From an uncultured Clostridia bacterium (GTDB lineage Bacteria; Bacillota; Clostridia; UBA1381): a stretch of DNA of 64,000 nucleotides. Positions 52,572 through 61,022 of the stretch are shown here, in pieces. The stretch is from contig CAKSUM010000002.1 in NCBI GenBank assembly GCA_934501535.1, positions 62,001-126,000 of the forward strand, given 5' to 3'. Both the position numbers and the translations under genes were made by a program. The stretch's first letter is position 1, and every line of letters starts with the position of its first letter. Below the pieces are notes generated by a model, which made no database searches, was not told the origin of the DNA, and saw nothing but the letters and a program-made list of their open reading frames with translations.

Positions 52572-53591
52572 ATGAATTGGTTTATTGATATGACGGAACA
52601 AACGGCAGGTACGCTTTGGAGCGCCTTTTTGCCGCTTGTTATAGCATTTGCGGTTACGGTGGTTTTGGGCCCGGTTATAATTCCGTGGCTGGCAAAGCTT
52701 AAATTCGGTCAGCAGATTTTGGAAATAGGCCCCAACTGGCACAAAAAGAAAGCCGGAACCCCAACGATGGGCGGTATGATGTTCATTGCCGGAGTCGCGG
52801 CTGCAATGATTGTGCGGCTTATAATAAAATTTGACGTAACGCTTTTAATGATGCTGATAATTTCGTGCGGTTTCGGGCTTATCGGGTTTATCGATGACTA
52901 CGTAAAGGTTGTAAAAAAGAGAAATCTCGGACTGACGGCAAAACAAAAATTTGCGCTGCAGGCAATACTTGCGGCAATTTATGTAATCGTGCTTAAGGAA
53001 ACGGGGAATTTGGATACGCATATAATTATCCCGTTTGCTGCAAAGTCTGTTGCTTTGCCGTGGTGGCTTTACATAATTTTTATACTTTTTGTTGTGTGCG
53101 GAACGGTTAACGCGGTTAACCTGACCGACGGACTGGACGGACTTGCTGCGAGCATAACATGCGTTGTTGCGCTGTTTTTCGGCGTATGCTCGGTTTTGGC
53201 CGTCAATACCGAGGGACTGTATTTTTCGATGGCGGTTCTGGGCGGCTGTCTGGCATTTCTGATATTTAATCATTATCCGGCAAAAGTGTTCATGGGCGAT
53301 ACCGGCTCGCTGTTTTTGGGCGGCTGCATATCGGTTTTGGCGGTCGGAATGAAAATGCCGCTGATTTTAATAATTGCCGGATTTGTATACTTGTTTGAAA
53401 CGTTATCTGTTATACTCCAGGTCGCAAGCTTTAAACTTACGGGAAAACGTATATTCAAGATGGCGCCGATACATCATCATTTTGAAATGTGCGGCTGGAA
53501 AGAAAAGAAAATTGTTGCCGTATTTACTGCCGTAACGCTTGTGCTGTGCGTGATAGGAGTGCTTGCGGCGGCGCCGTATTTCGGAATTTGA
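52572..53591 (+). CDS. mraY: Phospho-N-acetylmuramoyl-pentapeptide transferase
   Basis: A 339-residue membrane enzyme that makes lipid I from undecaprenyl phosphate and UDP-MurNAc-pentapeptide. Catalytic motifs are intact: the GTPTMGG loop, FIDDYVKV with the magnesium-binding Asp pair, NLTDGLDGL and FMGDTGSLFLG, and the cytoplasmic APIHHHFE triple-histidine loop. About ten membrane segments, normal length. RBS GGAACGGAG 6 bases before the ATG, behind a GC-rich hairpin. murD would be expected next but is absent. Confidence 0.97.
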   Translation: MNWFIDMTEQTAGTLWSAFLPLVIAFAVTVVLGPVIIPWLAKLKFGQQILEIGPNWHKKKAGTPTMGGMMFIAGVAAAMIVRLIIKFDVTLLMMLIISCGFGLIGFIDDYVKVVKKRNLGLTAKQKFALQAILAAIYVIVLKETGNLDTHIIIPFAAKSVALPWWLYIIFILFVVCGTVNAVNLTDGLDGLAASITCVVALFFGVCSVLAVNTEGLYFSMAVLGGCLAFLIFNHYPAKVFMGDTGSLFLGGCISVLAVGMKMPLILIIAGFVYLFETLSVILQVASFKLTGKRIFKMAPIHHHFEMCGWKEKKIVAVFTAVTLVLCVIGVLAAAPYFGI

Positions 53592-53659
53592 CGGCGATTA
53601 TATGAACAAGCCGGAGCAAATCCGCGCTTGATATTCTGCGAAGGGAGTTAGTTGTATTT

Positions 53660-55039
53660 ATGGTAAAGGCTGTTCATGGCAATTCACAAAAGAAAAGAAC
53701 GCGGCAAAAAGCCGCAGACAGCCGGAACACGGTGCAAAAGCGGCAAAGCAGGCGCACGGTAAAAGCGTCGGAGCCTGCACATCGCAGGAGCACCGCAGGC
53801 AATGCGGCACGCAGAACGGCGAATAAAAAGCCGGCATATATGCAGAGTGCGGCAAAACGCCGTCCGCCGGTGAAAAGCCAATCCAAAAGAAACGGCTTTA
53901 TACGCGATTTGTTTGTGTTTGAAAACGGTAGCGGCGATATTGATTTTACATTCCTTCTTTTGGTCGGTGTTCTCACGGTTTTCGGACTTATAATGCTTTT
54001 GTCGGCATCTGCGCCTACGGCAGATGTCAAATTCTCAAAAAGCTACTACTTTTTTATAAGGCAGTTTGCGTTTGCGGCTGTCGGCGCCGGAATGATGTTT
54101 TTTGTTTCGCGCATGAATTATAAAAAGCTCAAAAAATTCGCGGTTCCGCTTATGATTTTCTGTATCGTGCTTTTGGCTATGGTTTTCCTGCCGGGCATAG
54201 GCGTTAACCATAACGGTTCGCGGCGGTGGATAAATCTGGTCGCGTTTGAATTTCAGCCGTCCGAGCTTACAAAGCTGGCAATTTCAATGTTTTTTGCGGC
54301 TATGATTGACGATAAACGCTATGATGTCACAACATTCAAGGGCTTGATGCAGTTTGCCGCATGGATGGGCGTCATCGTGCTTTTGATGATGCTTGAAACT
54401 CATGTGAGCGGTACTTTGGTGCTATGCTCAATCGCGCTGTGCATTATGATTGCCGCCGGAGCAAATCTGAAACTGATATTCGGCGGAGGAGCAGCGCTGG
54501 GCGCATGCGGACTTATATATCTGCGATCGAATGCGGTGCGCTGGGCGCGTGTGGCAAACTTTCTGAACGACCCGCTTTCGGGCGATAAGCAGTCGACGGG
54601 TTACCAGGTAATTCAGTCGCTGTACGCGGTCGGTTCGGGCGGCATTTTCGGCAAGGGCTTGGGACAGAGTGTGCAGAAATTTTCGTACCTGCCCGAACCG
54701 TACAATGATTTTATTTTTGCGATAGTATGTGAGGAGCTGGGCTTAATCGGCGCGTCATTTATTATATGCCTGTTTGTCGGACTGATAGTGCGCGGTATCC
54801 GTATTGCGCTTGAGGCGCCCGACGCATTCGGAACGGTGCTGGTAATAGGAATTATGGCGCAGGTTGCCGTACAGACGATTTTGAATATCGCCGTTGTTAC
54901 GTCAACGCTGCCGAATACGGGCGTGCCACTGCCGTTTTTCAGCTACGGCGGAACGGCGATTATGATACTGCTGACCGAAATGGGCGTGGTGCTCAGCGTA
55001 TCGCGGCAGTCGAAAAGGAATACCGGCGGAAAGGAATAG
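53660..55039 (+). CDS. ftsW: Lipid II glycan polymerase FtsW (SEDS family), long basic N-terminus
   Basis: A 459-residue SEDS protein. About 85 residues before the first membrane segment form a strongly basic, low-complexity extension (rich in Arg, Lys, Ser, Gln), absent from typical FtsW of ~370-400 residues. Ten membrane segments follow, with the extracellular signatures NHNGSRRWI, FEFQPSELTKL and PFFSYGGTAIM. FtsW polymerises glycan strands with the class B PBP encoded earlier in the cluster; a SpoVE-like sporulation role cannot be excluded. The ATG lies 12 bases after AAGGGAG. murG begins 3 bases after its stop. Confidence 0.93.
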   Translation: MVKAVHGNSQKKRTRQKAADSRNTVQKRQSRRTVKASEPAHRRSTAGNAARRTANKKPAYMQSAAKRRPPVKSQSKRNGFIRDLFVFENGSGDIDFTFLLLVGVLTVFGLIMLLSASAPTADVKFSKSYYFFIRQFAFAAVGAGMMFFVSRMNYKKLKKFAVPLMIFCIVLLAMVFLPGIGVNHNGSRRWINLVAFEFQPSELTKLAISMFFAAMIDDKRYDVTTFKGLMQFAAWMGVIVLLMMLETHVSGTLVLCSIALCIMIAAGANLKLIFGGGAALGACGLIYLRSNAVRWARVANFLNDPLSGDKQSTGYQVIQSLYAVGSGGIFGKGLGQSVQKFSYLPEPYNDFIFAIVCEELGLIGASFIICLFVGLIVRGIRIALEAPDAFGTVLVIGIMAQVAVQTILNIAVVTSTLPNTGVPLPFFSYGGTAIMILLTEMGVVLSVSRQSKRNTGGKE

Positions 55040-55042
55040 CTT

Positions 55043-56149
55043 ATGAGGATTTTATTTGCAGGCGGCGGAACTGCAGGACACATTAATCCTGCATTGTCCG
55101 TTGCGGATTACATGAAAGAAAATAACAGCGATTTTGAGGCGCTGTTCATCGGCACGGAGAGAGGGCTGGAAAAAAGGCTTGTTCCTGCCGGCGGATACAA
55201 AATCAGGTACATAGATATACGCGGCTTTGACCGAAAGCATTTGCTTAAAAATTTTGCGGTACTTTATAAACTGTGGAAATCGGAGCATGACTGCCGCAGA
55301 ATTATACGTGAATTTAAGCCGGACGCGGTTGTATGTACGGGCGGCTATGTATCGGGGCCCGTGAGTATGGCGGCGCACAAGGAGGGAGTACCCTCAATTA
55401 TCCATGAACAGAACGTATATCCCGGGCTTACCGTTAAGGGCGCGGAAGGATATGTAAACTATGTTGCCACAAGCTTTGCGGAAACGAAGGAGCACATGAA
55501 AAAGCCCGAAAAATGCGTACTGACGGGAAATCCTATCCGCAGCGAAATCCTGCATGCCGACAAAGCGGCGGCAAGGGCGGAGCTGGGACTTTCGGATAAG
55601 CCGTTTGTACTCGTGTTCGGGGGAAGCCTGGGCGCACAGAAAATAAACGAAACCATGGTCGGCGTGCTGAAAAAGCTGATACGCGACAACGAAGTCAGCC
55701 TGCTTTTCGGAACGGGCGACAGAAACTATGCCGAATACATAAAGCGGCTTAAAGACGAGGGAATAGAACTTACCGATGATATTAAGGTTGTGCCGTACAT
55801 AAATAACATGAGCACGGCAATGGCGGCGGCAGATGTGGTTGTATCGCGTGCGGGTGCAATCACCGTTTCGGAGATTGCCGCGCTTAAAAAACCGGCAATA
55901 CTTATTCCGTCGCCGAATGTGGTAAGAAACCACCAGGAGCAAAACGCGCGTGAACTGGAAAAAAATAATGCGGCGGTTGTTCTTACCGAGGATATTCTGA
56001 CGTCGGATATTCTCTATGATAAAATCATAGAGATGACGCTGGATAAGGAAAGGCTTGCGGACATGAGCAGAAATGCCGGCAAGCTCGCCGTTACCGACGC
56101 GCTCGAAAGAATTGCGGCGCTCGTTGAGAAGATAATAAAGGAAAAATAA
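55043..56149 (+). CDS. murG: UDP-GlcNAc: lipid I N-acetylglucosaminyltransferase
   Basis: A 368-residue membrane-associated GT28 enzyme that converts lipid I to lipid II. The first glycine loop LFAGGGTAGHINPAL and the second FGGSLGAQKIN are intact. The donor site is at the ADVVVSRAGAITVSEIAALKKPAILIP region. Normal length. RBS AAAGGA lies at the end of ftsW. This is the last recognised dcw gene here; murB, murC, ftsQ and ftsZ are not in the window downstream. Confidence 0.97.
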   Translation: MRILFAGGGTAGHINPALSVADYMKENNSDFEALFIGTERGLEKRLVPAGGYKIRYIDIRGFDRKHLLKNFAVLYKLWKSEHDCRRIIREFKPDAVVCTGGYVSGPVSMAAHKEGVPSIIHEQNVYPGLTVKGAEGYVNYVATSFAETKEHMKKPEKCVLTGNPIRSEILHADKAAARAELGLSDKPFVLVFGGSLGAQKINETMVGVLKKLIRDNEVSLLFGTGDRNYAEYIKRLKDEGIELTDDIKVVPYINNMSTAMAAADVVVSRAGAITVSEIAALKKPAILIPSPNVVRNHQEQNARELEKNNAAVVLTEDILTSDILYDKIIEMTLDKERLADMSRNAGKLAVTDALERIAALVEKIIKEK

Positions 56150-56175
56150 ACGCTGCAGATGCGGCATAGGGGAAG

Positions 56176-56273
56176 TAACGTGAGAACCGGGCGGAATATA
56201 GCCTTTTGAGCGTGGGGTATAAACATACGCCGCTATCCGTTGGGAAAAACCATCCGAAAACTTTTTCACGTTA
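56176..56273 (+). promoter_or_regulatory. Structured leader upstream of the transglutaminase-like gene
   Basis: TAACGTGA and TCACGTTA form a closing 8-bp stem around 82 nucleotides that contain further pairings: CGG-ATAG with CTATCCG, GTAT-AAAC-ATAC, and TTGG-GAAAAA-CCA. The three-way layout is like that of a cis-regulatory RNA. I do not recognise the family; the conserved cores of the cyclic di-GMP, TPP, SAM and lysine classes are absent. It is followed by the hairpin-GGAACGGAGG leader motif directly before the start codon. Confidence 0.4.
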
Positions 56274-56309
56274 AAATCTGTGCTGCCGTGCGGCGGAACG
56301 GAGGAAAAT

Positions 56310-57794
56310 ATGATAAAAAAGGTATTTGCATTTATTCTCATGGCGGCAATGTTTGTGCAGCCGCTCACAGGTGCGCATGCGCAAAGCGTTCCTGCGCTTG
56401 ATTATCCCACCGGCGGCATGTCACCGCTTGTATGCGGCGAGCCGCAGAGAGTTATGCAGCGCCCGGGTGTTTCGGCATATGCTTCTCAAACGGCTGCTGA
56501 CGTTGATGAACAGCTGTATGAAAGGTTCTGCAGCACAATTAAAAACCGCGGTAAAAAAGTAAATATTTATGATCTGAGAATATCCGCAGATGATTTCAGA
56601 AAAACGGTATTTACGCAATATCAGCGCGCAGCGCTTGCATGTCCTGCGTATCTTGCAATTACCTCATGCTCATATTCATGCACAAATGCCGGAGTTATAT
56701 ATGAGGTTGACCTTAAGTACCTGACCAATGACGAAAGCGTGTATAACCGATATGCGGCGGAAATGCGGCAGCGTGTGGATTATTACATAAGTCTTGCCGA
56801 GGATATTCCGGATAATGATATTGTCGGCAAAATGCTGGTAATACATGACGCATTTGTGAATGAAAACGTTTATGCGCATGCCGAACTGAACGAATTTAAT
56901 CCGGATGTAACAAGCGAATGGGTGATTTACACGGCGTACGGCGCGCTTGTAAACAAAAGAGCCGTATGTCAGGGGAATACGCTTGCGCTTAACATGATAT
57001 ATGAGGAACTGAACGAAAGGCTTAAAGCCAAGCTCGGGACAGATGAGGATTTAATAGGAACGGGTATGTGTCTGAGTGAAGCAATCAATCATATATGGAA
57101 CTGCGCCAGAATTGACGGCGAATGGTATTTTATAGATGAAACATGGAATGACGCTATATCCGACCGCTATGACGGCGGCGGAACGCACAATTTCTTTTTA
57201 TCGTCTGCCGATTGGTTTGAAAACACCGATTTGTCAACGTCGGATACACACGGAAGTCCGAGTGACTGGGAGATTTACAGCATAAATGTGTCCGAGCCTG
57301 TTGAATGTACGAGTAAAAAGTATGAGTCCGGATATATTTTTAACAGTAAATCGCTGTATACGGGCTCGGACGGGACAACTCTCAATTGCGGCACATATTT
57401 CGGAACGGTAAGCTATGACGGCAAATATATTATCGATGTAACCTACTATTATACAAACGGTGGTTTGTATGAGTACACCAATATGAAGAACAGATACATA
57501 TCGTCCGGGATAAAATCTTACGGTATACTGCTCGGAGAAAATTACCGTGAAAACAATCTGAATCATATAGAGTATTTCGTGACGGAGGAATTTGAAAATC
57601 CGATTTATCTGATTGCGCTGGGATTTGACGGCAGCAAAATGACAGAAGTCAGCAGCAGGGAATTTACCGCAGCTTCGCAAGGTGCGGGAAATAACGGAAT
57701 TTTGACGTTCGGGGCAGCCATGACGGGAAAGAAACTTCTGATGCGGTATTCCGGCTTTGCAGAGCCGGCATCCGAGGCTCGCACAATTGAATAG
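56310..57794 (+). CDS. Secreted transglutaminase-like protein
   Basis: A 494-residue exported protein with a signal peptide ending near GAHAQ. Residues about 110-300 form a transglutaminase-like (papain-fold) domain. The predicted triad is C220 in RAVCQGNT, H261 in INHIWN and D276 in YFIDETWND. A beta-rich C-terminal region of ~190 residues follows. Bacterial members are often cysteine proteases or peptidoglycan/peptide crosslinking enzymes rather than true transglutaminases. It lacks a wall anchor. It comes after murG, where ftsQ or murB would often be found, but is separated by a structured leader, so co-regulation with wall synthesis is only a possibility. A strong terminator follows. Confidence 0.85.
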   Translation: MIKKVFAFILMAAMFVQPLTGAHAQSVPALDYPTGGMSPLVCGEPQRVMQRPGVSAYASQTAADVDEQLYERFCSTIKNRGKKVNIYDLRISADDFRKTVFTQYQRAALACPAYLAITSCSYSCTNAGVIYEVDLKYLTNDESVYNRYAAEMRQRVDYYISLAEDIPDNDIVGKMLVIHDAFVNENVYAHAELNEFNPDVTSEWVIYTAYGALVNKRAVCQGNTLALNMIYEELNERLKAKLGTDEDLIGTGMCLSEAINHIWNCARIDGEWYFIDETWNDAISDRYDGGGTHNFFLSSADWFENTDLSTSDTHGSPSDWEIYSINVSEPVECTSKKYESGYIFNSKSLYTGSDGTTLNCGTYFGTVSYDGKYIIDVTYYYTNGGLYEYTNMKNRYISSGIKSYGILLGENYRENNLNHIEYFVTEEFENPIYLIALGFDGSKMTEVSSREFTAASQGAGNNGILTFGAAMTGKKLLMRYSGFAEPASEARTIE

Positions 57795-57803
57795 CACTAA
57801 AAT

Positions 57804-57844
57804 CGGCATTGTCTGTTTTATTTAGCGGCAATGCCGTTTTTTTT
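57804..57844 (+). terminator. Intrinsic terminator after the transglutaminase-like gene
   Basis: CGGCATTG pairs with CAATGCCG across a 17-base loop and is followed by eight T. It closes the dcw-side transcription unit. Confidence 0.88.
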
Positions 57845-57883
57845 GTTTCCATAAATTTCAAAAACATAGTATAAAAAATCATA

Positions 57884-57912
57884 TGGAAAGTTTTTTCGGG
57901 TTATGTTAAAAT
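57884..57912 (+). promoter_or_regulatory. Possible promoter of the second glycan locus
   Basis: TGGAAA and TAAAAT are spaced by 17 bases, about 35 bases before the LamG gene. Match to consensus is moderate; an AT-rich tract lies upstream. Confidence 0.45.
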
Positions 57913-57946
57913 TAATATAGATAAAAACATGAAAGGATTGATGGTA

Positions 57947-60895
57947 ATGATAAAAAAGATTATTTCGCTTATCGCGGCGGCAGGAATTACGGCGTCTGTC
58001 GGTATGCCGTCGGCTTATGCGAAAGTCGGACTTGTACGGCATGAGGTATCGGACAATTTCGAGAGCTATGACATCACGGAGGGTGCTCCGTTCACGGGAA
58101 CGGGGACGAGGATAAATGATAACTGGAGCATCTTAAATGGCGGCTATAACAATAATATGCGTGTGTCCGTCAAGGATTATTCCGGCAATAAAAAGCTTGC
58201 GGTTAACGGTTCGGGCGGCGAAGGCGTGATAATTTATACCGGTGACACAAGCGGCATAACCGGTGACGCAGTTATGGAGGCAGATATGAAAGTGACCGAC
58301 TGGAACGGAAGAACCGGACTGCGCTTTCTGATGTCATCGGACGGAAAATCATATTATCAGCTGTATGCCAAAGAGGGAGAGAACGTAATTCTTTCAAAGC
58401 ATGTAAACGGAACTCAGCAAAGCAGCGTTGTTGTAAAAGAAGGCTGGGGCACAGAGGGCTGGGCGCATATCAAAATGGAGATGAAAGACTCCAAGCTGAC
58501 TCTGTACTATACCAAAGGCGCGACAACGATAGAGAAAAGCATTGAAGACGATACACCGCTGACCGCGCAGGGCAGCCTGACAACATGTGCATTTTTGGAC
58601 GGTCATAATGAAAGCGTATTTGATAACTTCAAGTATTATTCCGAGGCAATGGATTATGATGACAGCATTGATGTAGCCATCAGCGACAATTTTGAGGGAT
58701 ATGAGCTTTCTTCCGAAGCCGTAACGGGCAGCTCCGAAGATAAGACGGTTGCAGGCAATTGGGCTATGTCATCAAATTTCAAAGGCGGAAACAACGGCGG
58801 AACCGCAGCGATTGCCGAAGATCCATCGAATGAAGGACAAAAGTTGCTTAAAATAACCGGAAAATGGAATAATGAATGGGACGCCGTATGCGTAAACTAT
58901 GTCGGCGACAGAAGTGACATCGTGGGTGATGCGACGCTTGAAACCGACGTGCGTTATACGGGCGATGCCAACGGACGCGTCGGAGTGCGGTTCATGGTAT
59001 CGGCTGATGAAAAATCGTATTATCAGCTGGTTACAAGTCCCTGGGGCGGAAACCCGGTGCTTAAACAAATTGTTAACAACAAAGAGGTAAAGGCTGTTGC
59101 GTTCTCCGACTGGTGGCAATTTGCAAACACGGTATTCCATATTAAAATGGAACTTAAAGACGGAAAAATGACTGCGACGGTCACCAAGGGACAAACAACC
59201 AAAACTCTTGTAATTGATGACCAAACGCCGCTCACTGCAAACGGCAATGCGACCAATTATTCGATGACGGTAATCGGCGACGACACAACAGCATATTTTG
59301 ACAACTTTAAGCTGACAGGCACAAAGGAAAAGCACTACAGCGAGAACACCAAGGCGTCGGTATCGGACGATTTTGAGGCGCATGAACTGACCGAAGAGGT
59401 GAGCGGAAAAGGCACTCAGATTACAGACGGCTGGGCAATTTCAAGCACGAAAAACGGCTGGGACGGAAACGGCGCCAAGGGAACACAGGGTGCAATTGCA
59501 AAGGATATTAAAAATACAACAAAAAAAGTGCTGAAGATGATCGGTACCGGCAACATGGACAACGCAATCAGCTACATAGGCGACCGTACCGGAATAACGG
59601 GCGACAAGGTTGCGGTTGAAACCGATATGTATTATGCGACAACGAATAACAGCAGTGCGGCTGCCGGAATACGTTTTCTTGTTTCAAAAGATGAAAATAC
59701 ATTCTATCAGGTTATGTTCGGCGAGTACGGTGCGGCGCCGACGCTAAAGAAGGTGATCGACGGCGCTGTTGAAGAAACGGTAAGCTTTACACCGAACGCC
59801 GCCGCGAGAACCTTTGACGGCAACAGGAGAAATCACATCACTATCGAGCTTGACGGAAATAATCTGACGGCGGTTGTTCTAAATCAGGGAAATACATATA
59901 CTGCAAGCCTGACGGTGGGCGAGGAAATCTTAGCAGACGGAAACAATACAACCTGCCAGTTTGTTACCTGGGGCGACAATATAACGGCATATTACGATAA
60001 TTTCAAATATTACTGCTCCGATACGTTTGCGGGCAGAGATGCCGAACCGTCCGACATTATGTACATTGATGTTTTCGCAAACAAAAAGGTTGCGGCTGCC
60101 GATAATGCGGCTGCGATAAATAACGGAAATGACGCAAATCCGGCTACGGTTTACAGCGGAACGAGCTACACCGCGGATTTGGGAGAGGCGAAAATCATAC
60201 GCAAAGCGGTTTTGGTAAATCCGGAAGTTACGGGCAAAGTGAGAATACTTGCATCGGCAGACGGAAATGACTGGGAATACCTCGGAAGCTTTAAGGACGG
60301 CGTGAACGAATTTGTAAATCTGTACACAAATGTCAAATTCAGATACGTACAGCTTTTGGCGGACAGCAGCTTCTCGTTCGGCGACCTGAGAATACTTACC
60401 GACAGCGCGTCGGAAATATTCGAGTCAAGACTTAATACAAGCCTGTATCTGTATCCGCGGGCAGGCGGCGTGAACCTCGAAACCCCGGAATGGACATATT
60501 CAAATGCAGGATTTGTCAGCGTATCGGGTAATAAGGCGACTCCGATAAATGTTCCGGCGGACGGAACCGTAACGGTAACGGCGGACGGAAAGGTATCTGC
60601 GCAAATCAGAGTGCTGCCGGCGTACAGGGCGGTGAAAAATGAGGACGGAACGGTAACATTCAATATGGGATTTAACTTCCGCACCGCTGCGACAAAGCTT
60701 ATTGCCGTATATTACGACGGGGACGGCAGTGTTTTGAAGGTAGACGAAATCACACCGGAATTTGAAACGAACACAAATCTTGACGAAATTGAACTCACGG
60801 TTACACCTCCGGCAGAATACGATTCGGCAAAGCTTCTTTGCTGGGACGGCGGATTTATCGGCATGACGCCGGTTGTGGAGGCAATGGAATATTAA
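57947..60895 (+). CDS. Secreted protein with three LamG-like repeats and a discoidin-like domain
   Basis: A 982-residue exported protein. The ATG 9 bases after AAAGGA is used; signal peptide cleavage is predicted near SAYAK. Three homologous jelly-roll repeats begin at about residues 35, 245 and 471, each opening with a Ser-Asp-(Asn/Asp)-Phe-Glu element (SDNFESYD, SDNFEGYE, SDDFEAHE) and ending with an FDNFKYY-type strand. A discoidin (F5/8 type C-like) domain covers about 690-800 and an Ig-like domain with a small tail follows. No catalytic motif is visible, so carbohydrate binding is likely. It shares the LamG-Ig style, but not close sequence, with the two proteins before 19017. The ABC importer genes follow. 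Confidence 0.8.
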   Translation: MIKKIISLIAAAGITASVGMPSAYAKVGLVRHEVSDNFESYDITEGAPFTGTGTRINDNWSILNGGYNNNMRVSVKDYSGNKKLAVNGSGGEGVIIYTGDTSGITGDAVMEADMKVTDWNGRTGLRFLMSSDGKSYYQLYAKEGENVILSKHVNGTQQSSVVVKEGWGTEGWAHIKMEMKDSKLTLYYTKGATTIEKSIEDDTPLTAQGSLTTCAFLDGHNESVFDNFKYYSEAMDYDDSIDVAISDNFEGYELSSEAVTGSSEDKTVAGNWAMSSNFKGGNNGGTAAIAEDPSNEGQKLLKITGKWNNEWDAVCVNYVGDRSDIVGDATLETDVRYTGDANGRVGVRFMVSADEKSYYQLVTSPWGGNPVLKQIVNNKEVKAVAFSDWWQFANTVFHIKMELKDGKMTATVTKGQTTKTLVIDDQTPLTANGNATNYSMTVIGDDTTAYFDNFKLTGTKEKHYSENTKASVSDDFEAHELTEEVSGKGTQITDGWAISSTKNGWDGNGAKGTQGAIAKDIKNTTKKVLKMIGTGNMDNAISYIGDRTGITGDKVAVETDMYYATTNNSSAAAGIRFLVSKDENTFYQVMFGEYGAAPTLKKVIDGAVEETVSFTPNAAARTFDGNRRNHITIELDGNNLTAVVLNQGNTYTASLTVGEEILADGNNTTCQFVTWGDNITAYYDNFKYYCSDTFAGRDAEPSDIMYIDVFANKKVAAADNAAAINNGNDANPATVYSGTSYTADLGEAKIIRKAVLVNPEVTGKVRILASADGNDWEYLGSFKDGVNEFVNLYTNVKFRYVQLLADSSFSFGDLRILTDSASEIFESRLNTSLYLYPRAGGVNLETPEWTYSNAGFVSVSGNKATPINVPADGTVTVTADGKVSAQIRVLPAYRAVKNEDGTVTFNMGFNFRTAATKLIAVYYDGDGSVLKVDEITPEFETNTNLDEIELTVTPPAEYDSAKLLCWDGGFIGMTPVVEAMEY

Positions 60896-60912
60896 TCGGA
60901 CATATGCGATGA

Positions 60913-61002
60913 GCGCCGTCTTTGGACGGCGCCGCGCGTGCCGAAAGGGAAAATAAATTTAAGCGGCGGAAATTGCCGCGTAAAACGAGCCGCATGTGCG
61001 GC
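60913..61002 (+). promoter_or_regulatory. Three GC-rich hairpins in the leader of the binding-protein gene
   Basis: GCGCCGTC-TTTG-GACGGCGC (60913-60932), GCGGC...GCCGC (60963-60979) and GCCGCA-TG-TGCGGC (60989-61002) lie in the 127 bases between the LamG gene and the binding protein. None has a T-run, so they are not terminators; mRNA processing, stability or translational control is more likely. The third is followed by the purine-rich ribosome site. Confidence 0.6.
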
Positions 61003-61022
61003 AGAAAGGCATGGAGTATTAT

